Assembly: GCA_004193285.1 (NCBI GenBank)
Contig: SECP01000010.1
Location: 1 to 64,000, forward strand
Reading direction: 5' to 3'
DNA: 64,000 nt
From: Myxococcales bacterium
GTDB taxonomy: Bacteria > Myxococcota_A > Polyangia > Polyangiales > Polyangiaceae
The notes beneath the pieces were generated by a model. That model was not told the origin of the DNA. It saw only the letters and a list, made by a program, of their open reading frames with translations, and did not search any database. Shown here piece by piece: positions 25,662 to 33,402 of this stretch (its first letter is position 1; every line of letters starts with the position of its first letter). The position numbers and the translations under genes were made by a program.

Positions 25662-27144
25662 GGCGCGCAGCAATTATCGCCCCGAGCCGCCTCAGCCCCA
25701 CGGGGAGGGCCCACTGTTCCTACAAATTGCCCGCCGCATCGCGGAGGACATCCAGCGCCGGGTGCTCCGCCCCGGCTCGGCCCTGCCGAGCACCCGTGAG
25801 CTTTCGCGCGTGCTCGGCGTCCACCGCAGCACCGCGGTCGCGGCGGTGGCGGAGCTGACCGCTCAGGGCTGGGTGACGACGGAGCCGCGCCGCGGCGCGT
25901 TCGTTTCAGAGCGCATCCCGGAGACCCGCACGCGCCGCTTCGCCCGGCCGCTCACGCTTCCGCGAGCCCCCCTCGAGCTACCGGAAGCAGCGCCGGTCGA
26001 GCCGGTGGTGTCGCTTCGCGCGGGGGTGCTGCCCCTCGTCGGGGGCACTCCGGATCACCGCCTCATGCCCGTCGCGGAGCTTTCCCGAGCGTACCGCCGC
26101 GCACTCCGTCAGGGCGCGCACCTGCTCGGGTACGGCTCGGAGCTCGGTGAGCCGCGCCTGCGCGACGTGCTGGCCCGGCAGCTGCGCGAAGCGCGTCACG
26201 TGCCGGTGGAGCCGGAAGGGCTCATGGTGACGCGCGGCAGCCAAATGGCGCTGTTCCTCCTGGCGCGCGTGCTCTCCCACCCCGAGCGCGTCGTTGCGGT
26301 GGAGGGGCTCGGCTATCGGCCCTGCTGGGAGGCTTGGCACCTCGCGGGGGCACGCCTCGCGCCGCTCCCGGTCGACGCGGAGGGAGTCTCGATTGCCGCG
26401 CTGCGCGAGCTGCTCGGGCGCGAGCGCGTCGCGGCCGTGTACACCACTCCCCACCACCAGTATCCGACCATGGTCACGCTGACGGCGCCTCGCCGGCTCG
26501 AGCTCTTGGCTCTCGCGCGCCAGCACGGCTTCGTGATCATCGAGGACGACTACGACTACGAGCACCACTACGACGGCCGCGCGGTGCTCCCGCTCGCCAG
26601 CGTCGACGCGGACGTGGTCGCTTACGTCGGCACCCTGTCCAAGGTCCTCGCTCCCGGGCTTCGCATCGGCTACCTCGCTGCCCGCTCGGAGATCGTGCAG
26701 CGCGCGGCCCGCGCTCGGCGCTACGTCGACCGGTCTTCGGATCACGTCGTGGAGCGGGCGGTCGCGGACTTGCTGGAGGAGGACGTCGTGGGCCGTCATG
26801 TGCGGCGAACGCGCCGCGAATACGCAGCGCGTCGAGACGCTCTGGTTTACGAGCTGGAGCGTCGGCTGGGCGGCGCTCTCTCGTTCCGCACCCCCGCCGG
26901 CGGCATGTCTTTGTGGGCCAAGGTGACCTCGAAAGGCACGTCCAGCGACGCTTGGGCAGAGCGGGCTTTGGAACGAGGCGTGCTCGTTCACGCGGCGCGT
27001 CGCTTTCGGTTCGACGGACGCGAGGCGCCCTTCCTGCGGCTCGGTTTCGCCCCCTTGCGGCCGGAGGAGATCCGAACCGCGGTCGAGCGCCTGGCCCGCG
27101 CGCTGCCTAGTCGGCCTTCCGCTCGAAGTACTGGAGGTCGATGA
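25660..27144 (+). CDS. MocR-family transcription regulator (GntR HTH plus aminotransferase-fold domain)
   Basis: The ATG at 25660 gives 494 residues; a GTG at 25630 is less likely. Residues ~15-85 are a GntR-type winged helix (PLFLQIARRIAEDIQRRVLR, PGSALPSTRELSRVLGVHRS, TEPRRGAFV). Residues ~130-485 are a fold-type I PLP domain with YGSELGEPRLRD, TTPHHQYPTM, IIEDDYDYE and the Schiff-base lysine in GTLSKVLAPGLRIGY. MocR proteins sense PLP or aldimines and control vitamin B6, GABA, taurine or similar genes. Here the divergent flavin-oxidase/GNAT gene is the evident target. Effector unknown. The 3' end overlaps the convergent scramblase-like gene by 38 bp. Confidence 0.92.
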   Translation: MARSNYRPEPPQPHGEGPLFLQIARRIAEDIQRRVLRPGSALPSTRELSRVLGVHRSTAVAAVAELTAQGWVTTEPRRGAFVSERIPETRTRRFARPLTLPRAPLELPEAAPVEPVVSLRAGVLPLVGGTPDHRLMPVAELSRAYRRALRQGAHLLGYGSELGEPRLRDVLARQLREARHVPVEPEGLMVTRGSQMALFLLARVLSHPERVVAVEGLGYRPCWEAWHLAGARLAPLPVDAEGVSIAALRELLGRERVAAVYTTPHHQYPTMVTLTAPRRLELLALARQHGFVIIEDDYDYEHHYDGRAVLPLASVDADVVAYVGTLSKVLAPGLRIGYLAARSEIVQRAARARRYVDRSSDHVVERAVADLLEEDVVGRHVRRTRREYAARRDALVYELERRLGGALSFRTPAGGMSLWAKVTSKGTSSDAWAERALERGVLVHAARRFRFDGREAPFLRLGFAPLRPEEIRTAVERLARALPSRPSARSTGGR

Positions 27145-27724
27145 ACAGGGCCGCGGCCAGCACGAGCGAGCGCTCGTCCAGCGACAGCTCCGGCGAGTCG
27201 AACGCGACGCGAAAGCGGTCCGCATCCGTGAACGCCTCGCGCAGCATGCCGGACCACTTTTTCTCGACGCGCGCCAGCTCGCGCCCCTCGCGCTCGAAAG
27301 AGAACGTCCACGGCCGCCAGATCGGCGACGACACGCTCAGGAGCAACCGGCCAGTCGCGTCCGTCACGTCGAACTTCTTGGAGAAGACCGCGAAGCGCTG
27401 CTCTATCACCCCTAGCTGTCGCCCGTCCGCCGTCGTCACCTCCAAGCGCTGAAACAGGAAGCGAAATGGGTGGACGACGCGCAGCACGAGCTGCCGCTGG
27501 TTGTCGAAGACGTGAATCTCGAACGACCGCCAGTGCCCGACGAACATGCGCGCCAAGAACGCGAGCCCGCCTTTGCCCTGCTCCGCGGCGAACGCGAGCT
27601 GCACCCCGCCCGCCTCGATCGAATACTTGTTGCGCGTTTCGAAGCCGAACAGCTCGGCCAGCTCGCGACGCTGCACGACCATGAGCTCACTCGACTGCTG
27701 CACGATGGCGAGCATCTCGGACAT
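27107..27724 (-). CDS. Phospholipid-scramblase-like (LURP-one fold) protein
   Basis: The ATG at 27724 gives 205 residues. The start MSEMLAIVQQSSELMVVQRR and the ELFGFETRNKYSI segment match the scramblase-related/Tubby-C-like family. Later blocks are VLRVVHPFRFLFQRLEV, GQLGVIEQRFAVFSKKFDV-like text and a hydrophobic C-terminal helix (LSLDERSLVLAAALFIDLQYF). In eukaryotes the family is tied to lipid scrambling. In bacteria the role is not known and the fold may simply bind membranes or lipids. No signal peptide is present. The gene overlaps the MocR gene convergently and is divergent from the imelysin gene. Confidence 0.78.
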   Translation of the reverse strand: MSEMLAIVQQSSELMVVQRRELAELFGFETRNKYSIEAGGVQLAFAAEQGKGGLAFLARMFVGHWRSFEIHVFDNQRQLVLRVVHPFRFLFQRLEVTTADGRQLGVIEQRFAVFSKKFDVTDATGRLLLSVSSPIWRPWTFSFEREGRELARVEKKWSGMLREAFTDADRFRVAFDSPELSLDERSLVLAAALFIDLQYFERKAD

Positions 27725-27852
27725 GGCCGCGAGCCTGGCACGAACCCGCGGGCGTGGAGCCGCACAAATCGGCTCTCCTGGCGGCGCACTTGACTCGATT
27801 CGACCCAAAAGCTACGCCTAAGCCCGCAGCGTCGCCGCGGCCGGCTCCGTAT

Positions 27853-29013
27853 ATGCCGAAAAAACTAATAAAGTTGGTTAGTTGCACTGAATTTGAAAAG
27901 CATTTTCAAGTTCGACCGCGCCTGGCCGCTGCGCTCGGCGCGCTGCTCCTGCTGCTCGGTTGCTCGCCGGTGTCGATCTCGGATGGCGAGCGGCGGGTGG
28001 CGCTGGGCCAGACCACCGAGCAAGTGATCTTGCCCACCTACGCTGAGCTGAGGGATCGCTCCGCCGAGCTCGCCGCGCTCCTGGAAGAGCTCGCCGCCGC
28101 GCCCGCGGAGGGGGACCTCAGCGCGATTCGTGCCGCGTACCTGGACGTGCGCTCGCCGCTGGAGGAAGCGGAGGCCTTCGCGTTCGGACCCGCCGCCGAC
28201 TCCAGCGCGACCGCGGCGCTCGATCAGTTCCCGATCGACCCGGCGAAGATCGACGCGGCCCTGAGCTCGGACGCAGAGCTGAGCGTCAAGTACTTGCGCT
28301 CGCTCGGCGCGAACAAGCGAGGCTTGCACGGCATCGAGTACCTGCTGTTTCCCGCCGAGGACTCGGAGCTCGAGGGCGCGCTACTCTCACCGGAGCCGTC
28401 CGGCGAGCGGCGCCGCCAGTACGCCGCCTCCGCTGCACGCATCGTTGCGGAAGAAGCCGAGGAGCTGCACGACGCCTGGGCGCCGGAGGGAGGGGACTAC
28501 GCGGGCAAGTTCTCGCGACCCGGCGCCGAAGAGAGCGTGTCCAGCAACGTGCAAGCTGGCTTGGACACCTTGTTGAACGAGACCGTCGTGCTGACGGAGG
28601 CCATCGCAAACCTGAAGCTCGGTAAGCCACTCGGGGTGACCACGGGCGGAACGATCGACCCTGCGGCTCAAGAATCCGAGCGCGCCTCGGCTTCGCTCAG
28701 CGACATGCTCGCGAACCTGCGCGGCATTCGCAACGTCTACCTGGGGACCCGCGACGGCAGCGTCGGCACCAGCCTCTCCTCCCTCGTCCACGCCAAGAGC
28801 GCGAGCGTGGACGTGCGAGTGCGCACTGCCATCGAGGAGGCGGAGGCCGCTGTGCGCGCCGTCCCGGAGCCGTTCACGACCGCCCTCGAGCGTCATCCGG
28901 CCGCGGTGCAGGCGGCCTACGATGCCGCGAAGGCGCTGAAACGCGTGCTCGCCACCGAGGTGCTCGGTACCCTGGGCGCCAGCCTGAAGTTCAGTGACAA
29001 CGATGGGGATTAG
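27853..29013 (+). CDS. Imelysin-family lipoprotein (iron-related, IrpA/ICMP type)
   Basis: From the ATG at 27853 the product has 386 residues. Lipobox LLGC puts the lipidated Cys at 37. The imelysin GxHxxE motif is present as GLHGIE (G157, H159, E162) in KRGLHGIEYLLFP, and the helical bundle continues to the end. Imelysins are periplasmic or surface proteins linked to iron uptake; the HxxE pair is the presumed metal site, though peptidase activity is doubtful. The N-terminal region before the hydrophobic stretch is unusually long and is encoded by an AT-rich stretch that contains a palindrome (27893-27909), so the real start is uncertain. It is the first gene of a three-gene operon with the carboxylase-like and barrel proteins. 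Confidence 0.85.
   Translation: MPKKLIKLVSCTEFEKHFQVRPRLAAALGALLLLLGCSPVSISDGERRVALGQTTEQVILPTYAELRDRSAELAALLEELAAAPAEGDLSAIRAAYLDVRSPLEEAEAFAFGPAADSSATAALDQFPIDPAKIDAALSSDAELSVKYLRSLGANKRGLHGIEYLLFPAEDSELEGALLSPEPSGERRRQYAASAARIVAEEAEELHDAWAPEGGDYAGKFSRPGAEESVSSNVQAGLDTLLNETVVLTEAIANLKLGKPLGVTTGGTIDPAAQESERASASLSDMLANLRGIRNVYLGTRDGSVGTSLSSLVHAKSASVDVRVRTAIEEAEAAVRAVPEPFTTALERHPAAVQAAYDAAKALKRVLATEVLGTLGASLKFSDNDGD
27893..27909. promoter_or_regulatory. Fur-box-like palindrome in an AT-rich stretch
   Basis: TTGAAAA-GCA-TTTTCAA is a perfect 7-3-7 dyad within about 55 bp of DNA far more AT-rich than its surroundings (27853-27910). Fur-type operators often read as TTGAAAA/TTTTCAA-like arms around a short centre, and imelysin genes are commonly iron-regulated. 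The site falls inside the N-terminal coding region if the ATG at 27853 is right. This either argues for a later start or for an operator overlapping the start of the gene. Seen: the palindrome. Inferred: Fur binding. Confidence 0.42.
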
Positions 29014-30367
29014 GCAGCGCCTCACCGAGCCGGTCGACGCCGCCAGCCTCGCCGTGTTTCGCATGGCCTTTGGAGCCCTGCTGCTCGTGCTCGTCCTTCG
29101 CTACTTCGAGCACGGCTGGATCAGCGAGTATTTCCTCCAGCCGAAGCACCTCTTCAAGTACTGGGGATTCGGCTGGGTTCGGCCGTTGCCCGGAGTGGGC
29201 ATGTACGTCGTGTTCGGGGTCATGGCCGTGTGCGCGCTCGGCGTGGCGCTCGGCTACCGCTACCGCACCTCGGTCCTCGGGTATGGGCTGCTCTTCGCCT
29301 ACCAGCACCTGCTCGACAAGACTCACTACCTCAACCACTACTACCTGGTCGCGTGCGTCTGCGGATTGATGGCCTGCCTACCGCTCGCGGCGACCTGGTC
29401 GCTGGACGCGCGGCGGGGCCGTGCGCCGGGGGCGGACCTCGTCCCGACTTACGCGCTTTGGGCGCTGCGGGCTCAGCTCGGGCTCGTCTACGTCTTCGGC
29501 GGGCTGGCGAAGCTGAACGAGGACTGGCTGCTCCGCGCGGAGCCGCTCCGGTTTTGGTTGCAGCGCAAGAGCGAGCTTTGGCTGCTCGGCCCGCTCGCCA
29601 GCCAGGCTTGGCTCGGCTTTTCGATGAGCTGGGCCGGCGCGGCGTTCGACTTGTGCATCGTACCGCTGCTGCTGGCGCGGAAGACCCGTCGCTTCGCCTT
29701 CGTGGCGCTGTTCGGCTTTCATCTGGCGACCGCCCAGCTGTTCTCGATCGGGATGTTCCCGTACCTGATGATGGCGGGCTCGTTGCTGTTCGCGGAGCCC
29801 AACTGGCCGCGGAGGTTGCTCTCGCGCCTGGGCGTGAGCTCGGCGCGCGTCCGCCCCGTGTGGACTTCGGCGCCGACACCTCGCCTCGCGCTGCCGGTTC
29901 TGGGCTTGTACTTCGCGCTTCAGCTGGTCTTGCCGCTCCGACACTGGCTTTACCCCGGCGACGCACGATGGACGGAGCAAGGGTTTCGGTTTTCGTGGAG
30001 CGTCATGGTCATGGAGAAGAACGGCTCGGTGGACTTCCGCGTCCTGGAGCCGCAGACCGGCCGCGTATTTCACGTCGCTCCTAGCGAGTACTTCACGCCG
30101 TACCAGGTGGCCATGATGGCTCCTCAACCGGACATGGTGCAGGAGGCCGCGCGCGTCGTCGCGCAGGATTTCCGCTCCCGTGGCGTCGCCGAGCCGAAGG
30201 TATTCGTGGACGCGTACGCTTCGTTGAACGGCCGCGCGATGCAGCGCCTGATCGACCCGAGCGTGGATCTTTCTCGCGCGCCGGACGGGCTGGCGGCAAA
30301 ACCTTGGATTTTACCGCTCACGCCTCGGCCTCAGGAGTCGCTAGCGGTAGCTCGGAGCATGGAATGA
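28994..30367 (+). CDS. HTTM/vitamin-K-dependent gamma-carboxylase-like membrane protein
   Basis: This 457-residue protein has about six to seven membrane helices followed by a soluble C-terminal part. It shows the HTTM/VKGC pattern: LDKTHYLNHYYLVACVCGLM (LNHYYL at 113-118), a SLDARR turn, then LGLVYVFGGLAKLNEDWL with the lysine (K173) that corresponds to the catalytic base region of human gamma-glutamyl carboxylase. It also has a conserved FHLATAQLFSIGMFPY segment. Eukaryotic members carboxylate Glu with vitamin K hydroquinone and CO2; activity of bacterial homologues is mostly untested. GTG at 28994 overlaps the imelysin stop by 20 bp; ATG at 29003 is possible. The next gene overlaps by ATGA, so the three genes form one operon. 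Confidence 0.87.
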   Translation: MTTMGIRQRLTEPVDAASLAVFRMAFGALLLVLVLRYFEHGWISEYFLQPKHLFKYWGFGWVRPLPGVGMYVVFGVMAVCALGVALGYRYRTSVLGYGLLFAYQHLLDKTHYLNHYYLVACVCGLMACLPLAATWSLDARRGRAPGADLVPTYALWALRAQLGLVYVFGGLAKLNEDWLLRAEPLRFWLQRKSELWLLGPLASQAWLGFSMSWAGAAFDLCIVPLLLARKTRRFAFVALFGFHLATAQLFSIGMFPYLMMAGSLLFAEPNWPRRLLSRLGVSSARVRPVWTSAPTPRLALPVLGLYFALQLVLPLRHWLYPGDARWTEQGFRFSWSVMVMEKNGSVDFRVLEPQTGRVFHVAPSEYFTPYQVAMMAPQPDMVQEAARVVAQDFRSRGVAEPKVFVDAYASLNGRAMQRLIDPSVDLSRAPDGLAAKPWILPLTPRPQESLAVARSME

Positions 30368-31200
30368 AGAAAGCCACGACGTTCGCGCTTGCGCTCGTAG
30401 CGCCGCTCACACTCGCGGTGGCGGCGCCGAGCGCGCTCGCCAACCCGCACCCGCTGCCGTTTTCTTATCCGTACCAGACGCTGCCGAAGGGCAAAATCGA
30501 GGTGGAGGAGATCGCGGACCTCATCCCCATGCGAGTGGCGCGTGAGAAAGAGGACGGCACCCGAGACGCCGTGACTTCGCTTCGCTCCCGTCTGCAAACG
30601 GAGCTCGAGCTGGGAATCACGGACCGGCTGGAGCTCGGGCTCTACTTCCAGTTTCAACAGGGCGCCTCCGCGGACACGCCGGCCATGCGCTTCGACGGCA
30701 TGAAGCAGCGCCTGCGCTACCGCTTCGCGGAAGAGGGAGACTTGCCGGTCGACATCGGCGTCTACTTCGAGGTGGCCGAGTTCCACAACGAAGTGGAAAT
30801 CGAAGAGAAGCTGCTGCTATCCCGGCGCTTTGGCTACCTCACCGCGGTCGCCAACCTATGGGTCGAGCAGGAGTACTACTTCCAGGCTCAGGAGTGGAAG
30901 CTGCTCTACAACCCGACCGCGGGTATGCATTACGAGCTCTCGCCCAACTTCATGCTGGGTCTGGAGTACTGGGCCCGCGGCAGGTTCGACGACGCTAAAG
31001 CCCCCACCAGCAACGCGCAAACGAGCGACACCCCCACCGGGGCGCGACACTTCCTCGGGCCAACCGTCTTGCTGCAGTCGGGCGAAGCCTGGTGGTCTAC
31101 CGGTGTCTACGCCCGGCTAGACCACCTGGGCGATGCTCTGAAGCCGGAGGACCCCTACGGCAAGGTGTGGATCCGCACGATGATAGGCTTCGGCTTTTAA
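30364..31200 (+). CDS. Outer-membrane barrel-type protein of the imelysin operon
   Basis: The ATG at 30364 (overlapping the previous stop) gives 278 residues with signal peptide MKKATTFALALVAPLTLAVA and cleavage near ALAN. The mature protein alternates as beta strands: KIEVEEIADLIPMRV, QTELELGITDRLELGLYFQF, MKQRLRYRFAEEG, LPVDIGVYFEVAEF, and a final WIRTMIGFGF strand with terminal Phe. This is the pattern of an outer-membrane barrel. Its position after imelysin and the carboxylase-like protein suggests it is the surface partner or target of the pathway. No specific family is recognised. The following Ser/Thr kinase gene starts 72 bp downstream. Confidence 0.75.
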   Translation: MKKATTFALALVAPLTLAVAAPSALANPHPLPFSYPYQTLPKGKIEVEEIADLIPMRVAREKEDGTRDAVTSLRSRLQTELELGITDRLELGLYFQFQQGASADTPAMRFDGMKQRLRYRFAEEGDLPVDIGVYFEVAEFHNEVEIEEKLLLSRRFGYLTAVANLWVEQEYYFQAQEWKLLYNPTAGMHYELSPNFMLGLEYWARGRFDDAKAPTSNAQTSDTPTGARHFLGPTVLLQSGEAWWSTGVYARLDHLGDALKPEDPYGKVWIRTMIGFGF

Positions 31201-31272
31201 CGCCGGCTTCGCGCGCGAGCGGCGCGCGGGCCTGCTGTGGTAGCTTGCGAAGCCCGCCATGGGAGCCAGCGC

Positions 31273-32610
31273 GTGAGCGACAGAAAAGACAGCCAGGAGT
31301 CCGCGGACCCCGTCTACGTCATCGAGAACATCCCGGTGGCGGGTGAGCACGAGGTCAGCCCGGTGGAGATTGCCCGCGAGGGAGTCCCGACGCCGCCGCA
31401 CCTACGTCTATTCCGGGAGATCGGCCGGGGTGGCATGGGGCGCATCCATCCGGCTACGGACCGTAACCTCCTGCGCCACGTCGCCCTCAAGCGGTTGGAC
31501 CGCGAGCTGGCGAAGGTGCCCATGTACAAGGACGGGTTCATCGCGGAGGCGCAGATGACCGGGCAGCTGGAGCACCCGAACATCGTGCCCGTTCACGAGC
31601 TCGCGGTCTCCGACGAGGGCGTCCCGTACTTCACGATGAAGCTCGTTCAGGGCATCAACTTCGACGACTGGCTGCGCGATCCGTTCCGAGCGCCGGGCAG
31701 CACCGCGCGGTTGGAGGAGGGGCTCGAGATTTTCTTGAAGGTGTGCGACGCGGTTGCCTACGCGCACCACCGCGGCGTCATTCACCGCGACCTCAAGCCC
31801 GAAAACGTGATGGTGGCAGACTTCGGTCAGACCTACCTCATGGACTGGGGGCTCGCCAAGCTCACGCGCAGCAAGCCCGCCTCTGGCTCCAGCGCGCAGA
31901 TGGAGGCGCCCGGTCCCGTTGGCACTCCGACCCACATGGCGCCCGAGCAAGCGCGCGGCAACCCCGCCGAGATGGACGAGCGCAGCGACGTGTTCGGGCT
32001 CGGCGCCATCCTTTACGAGATCGTCAGCGGCAAGCTGCCCTACGGCGAAGCGCAGGACGTGGACGCGGTGCTGAAGCGCGCGGAGGCAGGGAAAATCGTG
32101 CCTATCGACGTGGCCTGCATGGGAATCGGGGTCTCCAAGCGTATCCGCAGCATCGTGGAGCGCGCGGTCTCGGTCCGCCCGGAGGACCGCCACGAGTCGG
32201 TGGTGGAGCTGCAGTCGGAGGTGCGCACCTTCTTGCGCGGCGGCTTGCACTTGCCGCGCCGGGTGTTCCCGCCGGGCAGCGTCATCATCCGCGAGGGTGA
32301 CGTAGGCGAGGATGCTTACATGATCGTGAGCGGGCGCTGCCAGGTCATGCGCCGTGTGGGGGATCAGCAGGAGCTCATCACGACGATGGGGGCGGGGGAC
32401 GTCTTCGGGGAGATGGCGCTGCTGCTTTCCGAGCCCCGCGCCGCCACCGTCGTCGCCGAAGACAACGTGACGGTGTTGGTTTTGGACCAACGCACGCTCA
32501 GCGCCGGCCTCGGCGCAGACGGCTGGACGGGCGCGTTGGTCCGCGCGCTCGCGCAGCGCTTTCGGGACTTGGAGCACACCATCCGCGAATCCGGCGTGCG
32601 CAGGGGCTAA
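31273..32610 (+). CDS. Serine/threonine protein kinase with C-terminal cNMP-binding-type domain
   Basis: The GTG at 31273, preceded by a GGGAG ribosome site at 31261, gives 445 residues. Kinase motifs: GRGGMGRI (Gly loop), VALKRLD (Lys), HRDLKPENVMV (catalytic loop), LMDWGLAKL (DxG) and MAPEQA. Residues ~330-435 form a CAP_ED domain (VFPPGSVIIREGDVGEDAYM, then GDVFGEMALLLSEPRAATV) with a well-kept phosphate-binding cassette GEMALLxxxPRAATV. There is no membrane segment. Direct joining of a Hanks kinase to a cyclic-nucleotide domain suggests cNMP-gated phosphorylation. It precedes a small HATPase gene by about 140 bp; the two may belong to one signalling unit. Confidence 0.92.
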   Translation: MSDRKDSQESADPVYVIENIPVAGEHEVSPVEIAREGVPTPPHLRLFREIGRGGMGRIHPATDRNLLRHVALKRLDRELAKVPMYKDGFIAEAQMTGQLEHPNIVPVHELAVSDEGVPYFTMKLVQGINFDDWLRDPFRAPGSTARLEEGLEIFLKVCDAVAYAHHRGVIHRDLKPENVMVADFGQTYLMDWGLAKLTRSKPASGSSAQMEAPGPVGTPTHMAPEQARGNPAEMDERSDVFGLGAILYEIVSGKLPYGEAQDVDAVLKRAEAGKIVPIDVACMGIGVSKRIRSIVERAVSVRPEDRHESVVELQSEVRTFLRGGLHLPRRVFPPGSVIIREGDVGEDAYMIVSGRCQVMRRVGDQQELITTMGAGDVFGEMALLLSEPRAATVVAEDNVTVLVLDQRTLSAGLGADGWTGALVRALAQRFRDLEHTIRESGVRRG

Positions 32611-32714
32611 AGTCACCAAAGCGAGACGCCCGAGACGGCGCTTTTTCGTCATCGCCCTTGGTTTCAGGGCTGAAGTCGCCCGTCCTTCGTCCGTTCGATC
32701 GGGCGAGGCCACAT

Positions 32715-32735
32715 AAGGCGCCAATCCGGCGCCTT
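32715..32735. other. Perfect hairpin upstream of the HATPase gene
   Basis: AAGGCGCC - AATCC - GGCGCCTT is a perfect eight-pair stem with a five-base loop, ending 19 bases before the GTG at 32755. No T-tract follows. It could attenuate, mark a transcript end, or act as an operator. A second weaker stem (AAAGCG/CGCTTT, 32618-32644, then TTT) lies nearer to the kinase stop and is a better candidate terminator. Confidence 0.45.
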
Positions 32736-32754
32736 GAGAACAGCCGGGGACGGC

Positions 32755-33333
32755 GTGAACGACAGGGCACGGCACGAAACCAATTTCGAGGACTTCGAAG
32801 AGATGGCGTCGGCGGACCCGCGCAGTCGCAGCAGCGGCGTGCGTCGAGCCGAGCCGGTGAGCGCGCACCTGCCGGTCGTGCTGGGCGCGGCGCCGCAGCT
32901 CTCCATCGGCATGCCGGCAAGCGAGGCTCTGCTCGAGCCCACGTACGCCTACCTCTCCGCCTACTGCTTCGCGGTGTTCGGTCCGGGCGTAGCGCAGCGC
33001 CTCAACGTCGCCGTCTACGAGCTGTTCGCGAACGCGCTCCGGCACGGCAGCGGCCAGGAGGACGTTCGCATCGAGCTGCGGCGCTTCGGCAGCGGGGTGA
33101 TGCTGCTCGTCACCAATCACGCCAGCGCGGCTCACGTAGAGCGCCTCCGCAAGCACCTGGATCGCGTTCAATGTAGCCCCAAGGCTGCCTTCAACCGCGA
33201 GATGAGCCGCTTCGAAGCTGCGGGCGAAGGCGAGCCGATGCTCGGGATCGTTCGAGTGGCGCACGAGGCGGGGCTCGCCCTCCACCTGCGCGTGGAAGGC
33301 GGCTCCGTAGAGATGTCGACGCTCTGCGACTGA
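32755..33333 (+). CDS. Small GHKL-type ATPase domain protein (anti-sigma/regulator kinase-like)
   Basis: The GTG at 32755 gives 192 residues. The N-box-like motif of the HATPase fold is seen in VAVYELFANALRHGSGQEDV, followed by the strand IELRRFGSGVMLLVTNHAS (G1-like region) and a C-terminal EPMLGIVRVAHEAGL stretch equivalent to the G2/helix region. Proteins of this size in the anti-sigma-factor/Slr1861-like group either phosphorylate STAS partners or only bind ATP. No STAS or sigma gene adjoins it, but a cNMP-gated Ser/Thr kinase is just upstream. The first ~40 residues look disordered. The role is inferred from domain type. Confidence 0.72.
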   Translation: MNDRARHETNFEDFEEMASADPRSRSSGVRRAEPVSAHLPVVLGAAPQLSIGMPASEALLEPTYAYLSAYCFAVFGPGVAQRLNVAVYELFANALRHGSGQEDVRIELRRFGSGVMLLVTNHASAAHVERLRKHLDRVQCSPKAAFNREMSRFEAAGEGEPMLGIVRVAHEAGLALHLRVEGGSVEMSTLCD

Positions 33334-33402
33334 GCTTCAGGGGAACTTCGGCCAAGTGGCCGCATTGCGCGACCCACTTTCTCCGCGCATCGTTCGCGCC
33401 CC

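Noticed and set aside
31408-33285. 625-residue minus-strand frame opposite the kinase and HATPase genes
   Set aside because: Antisense of two genes with clear catalytic motifs on the plus strand.
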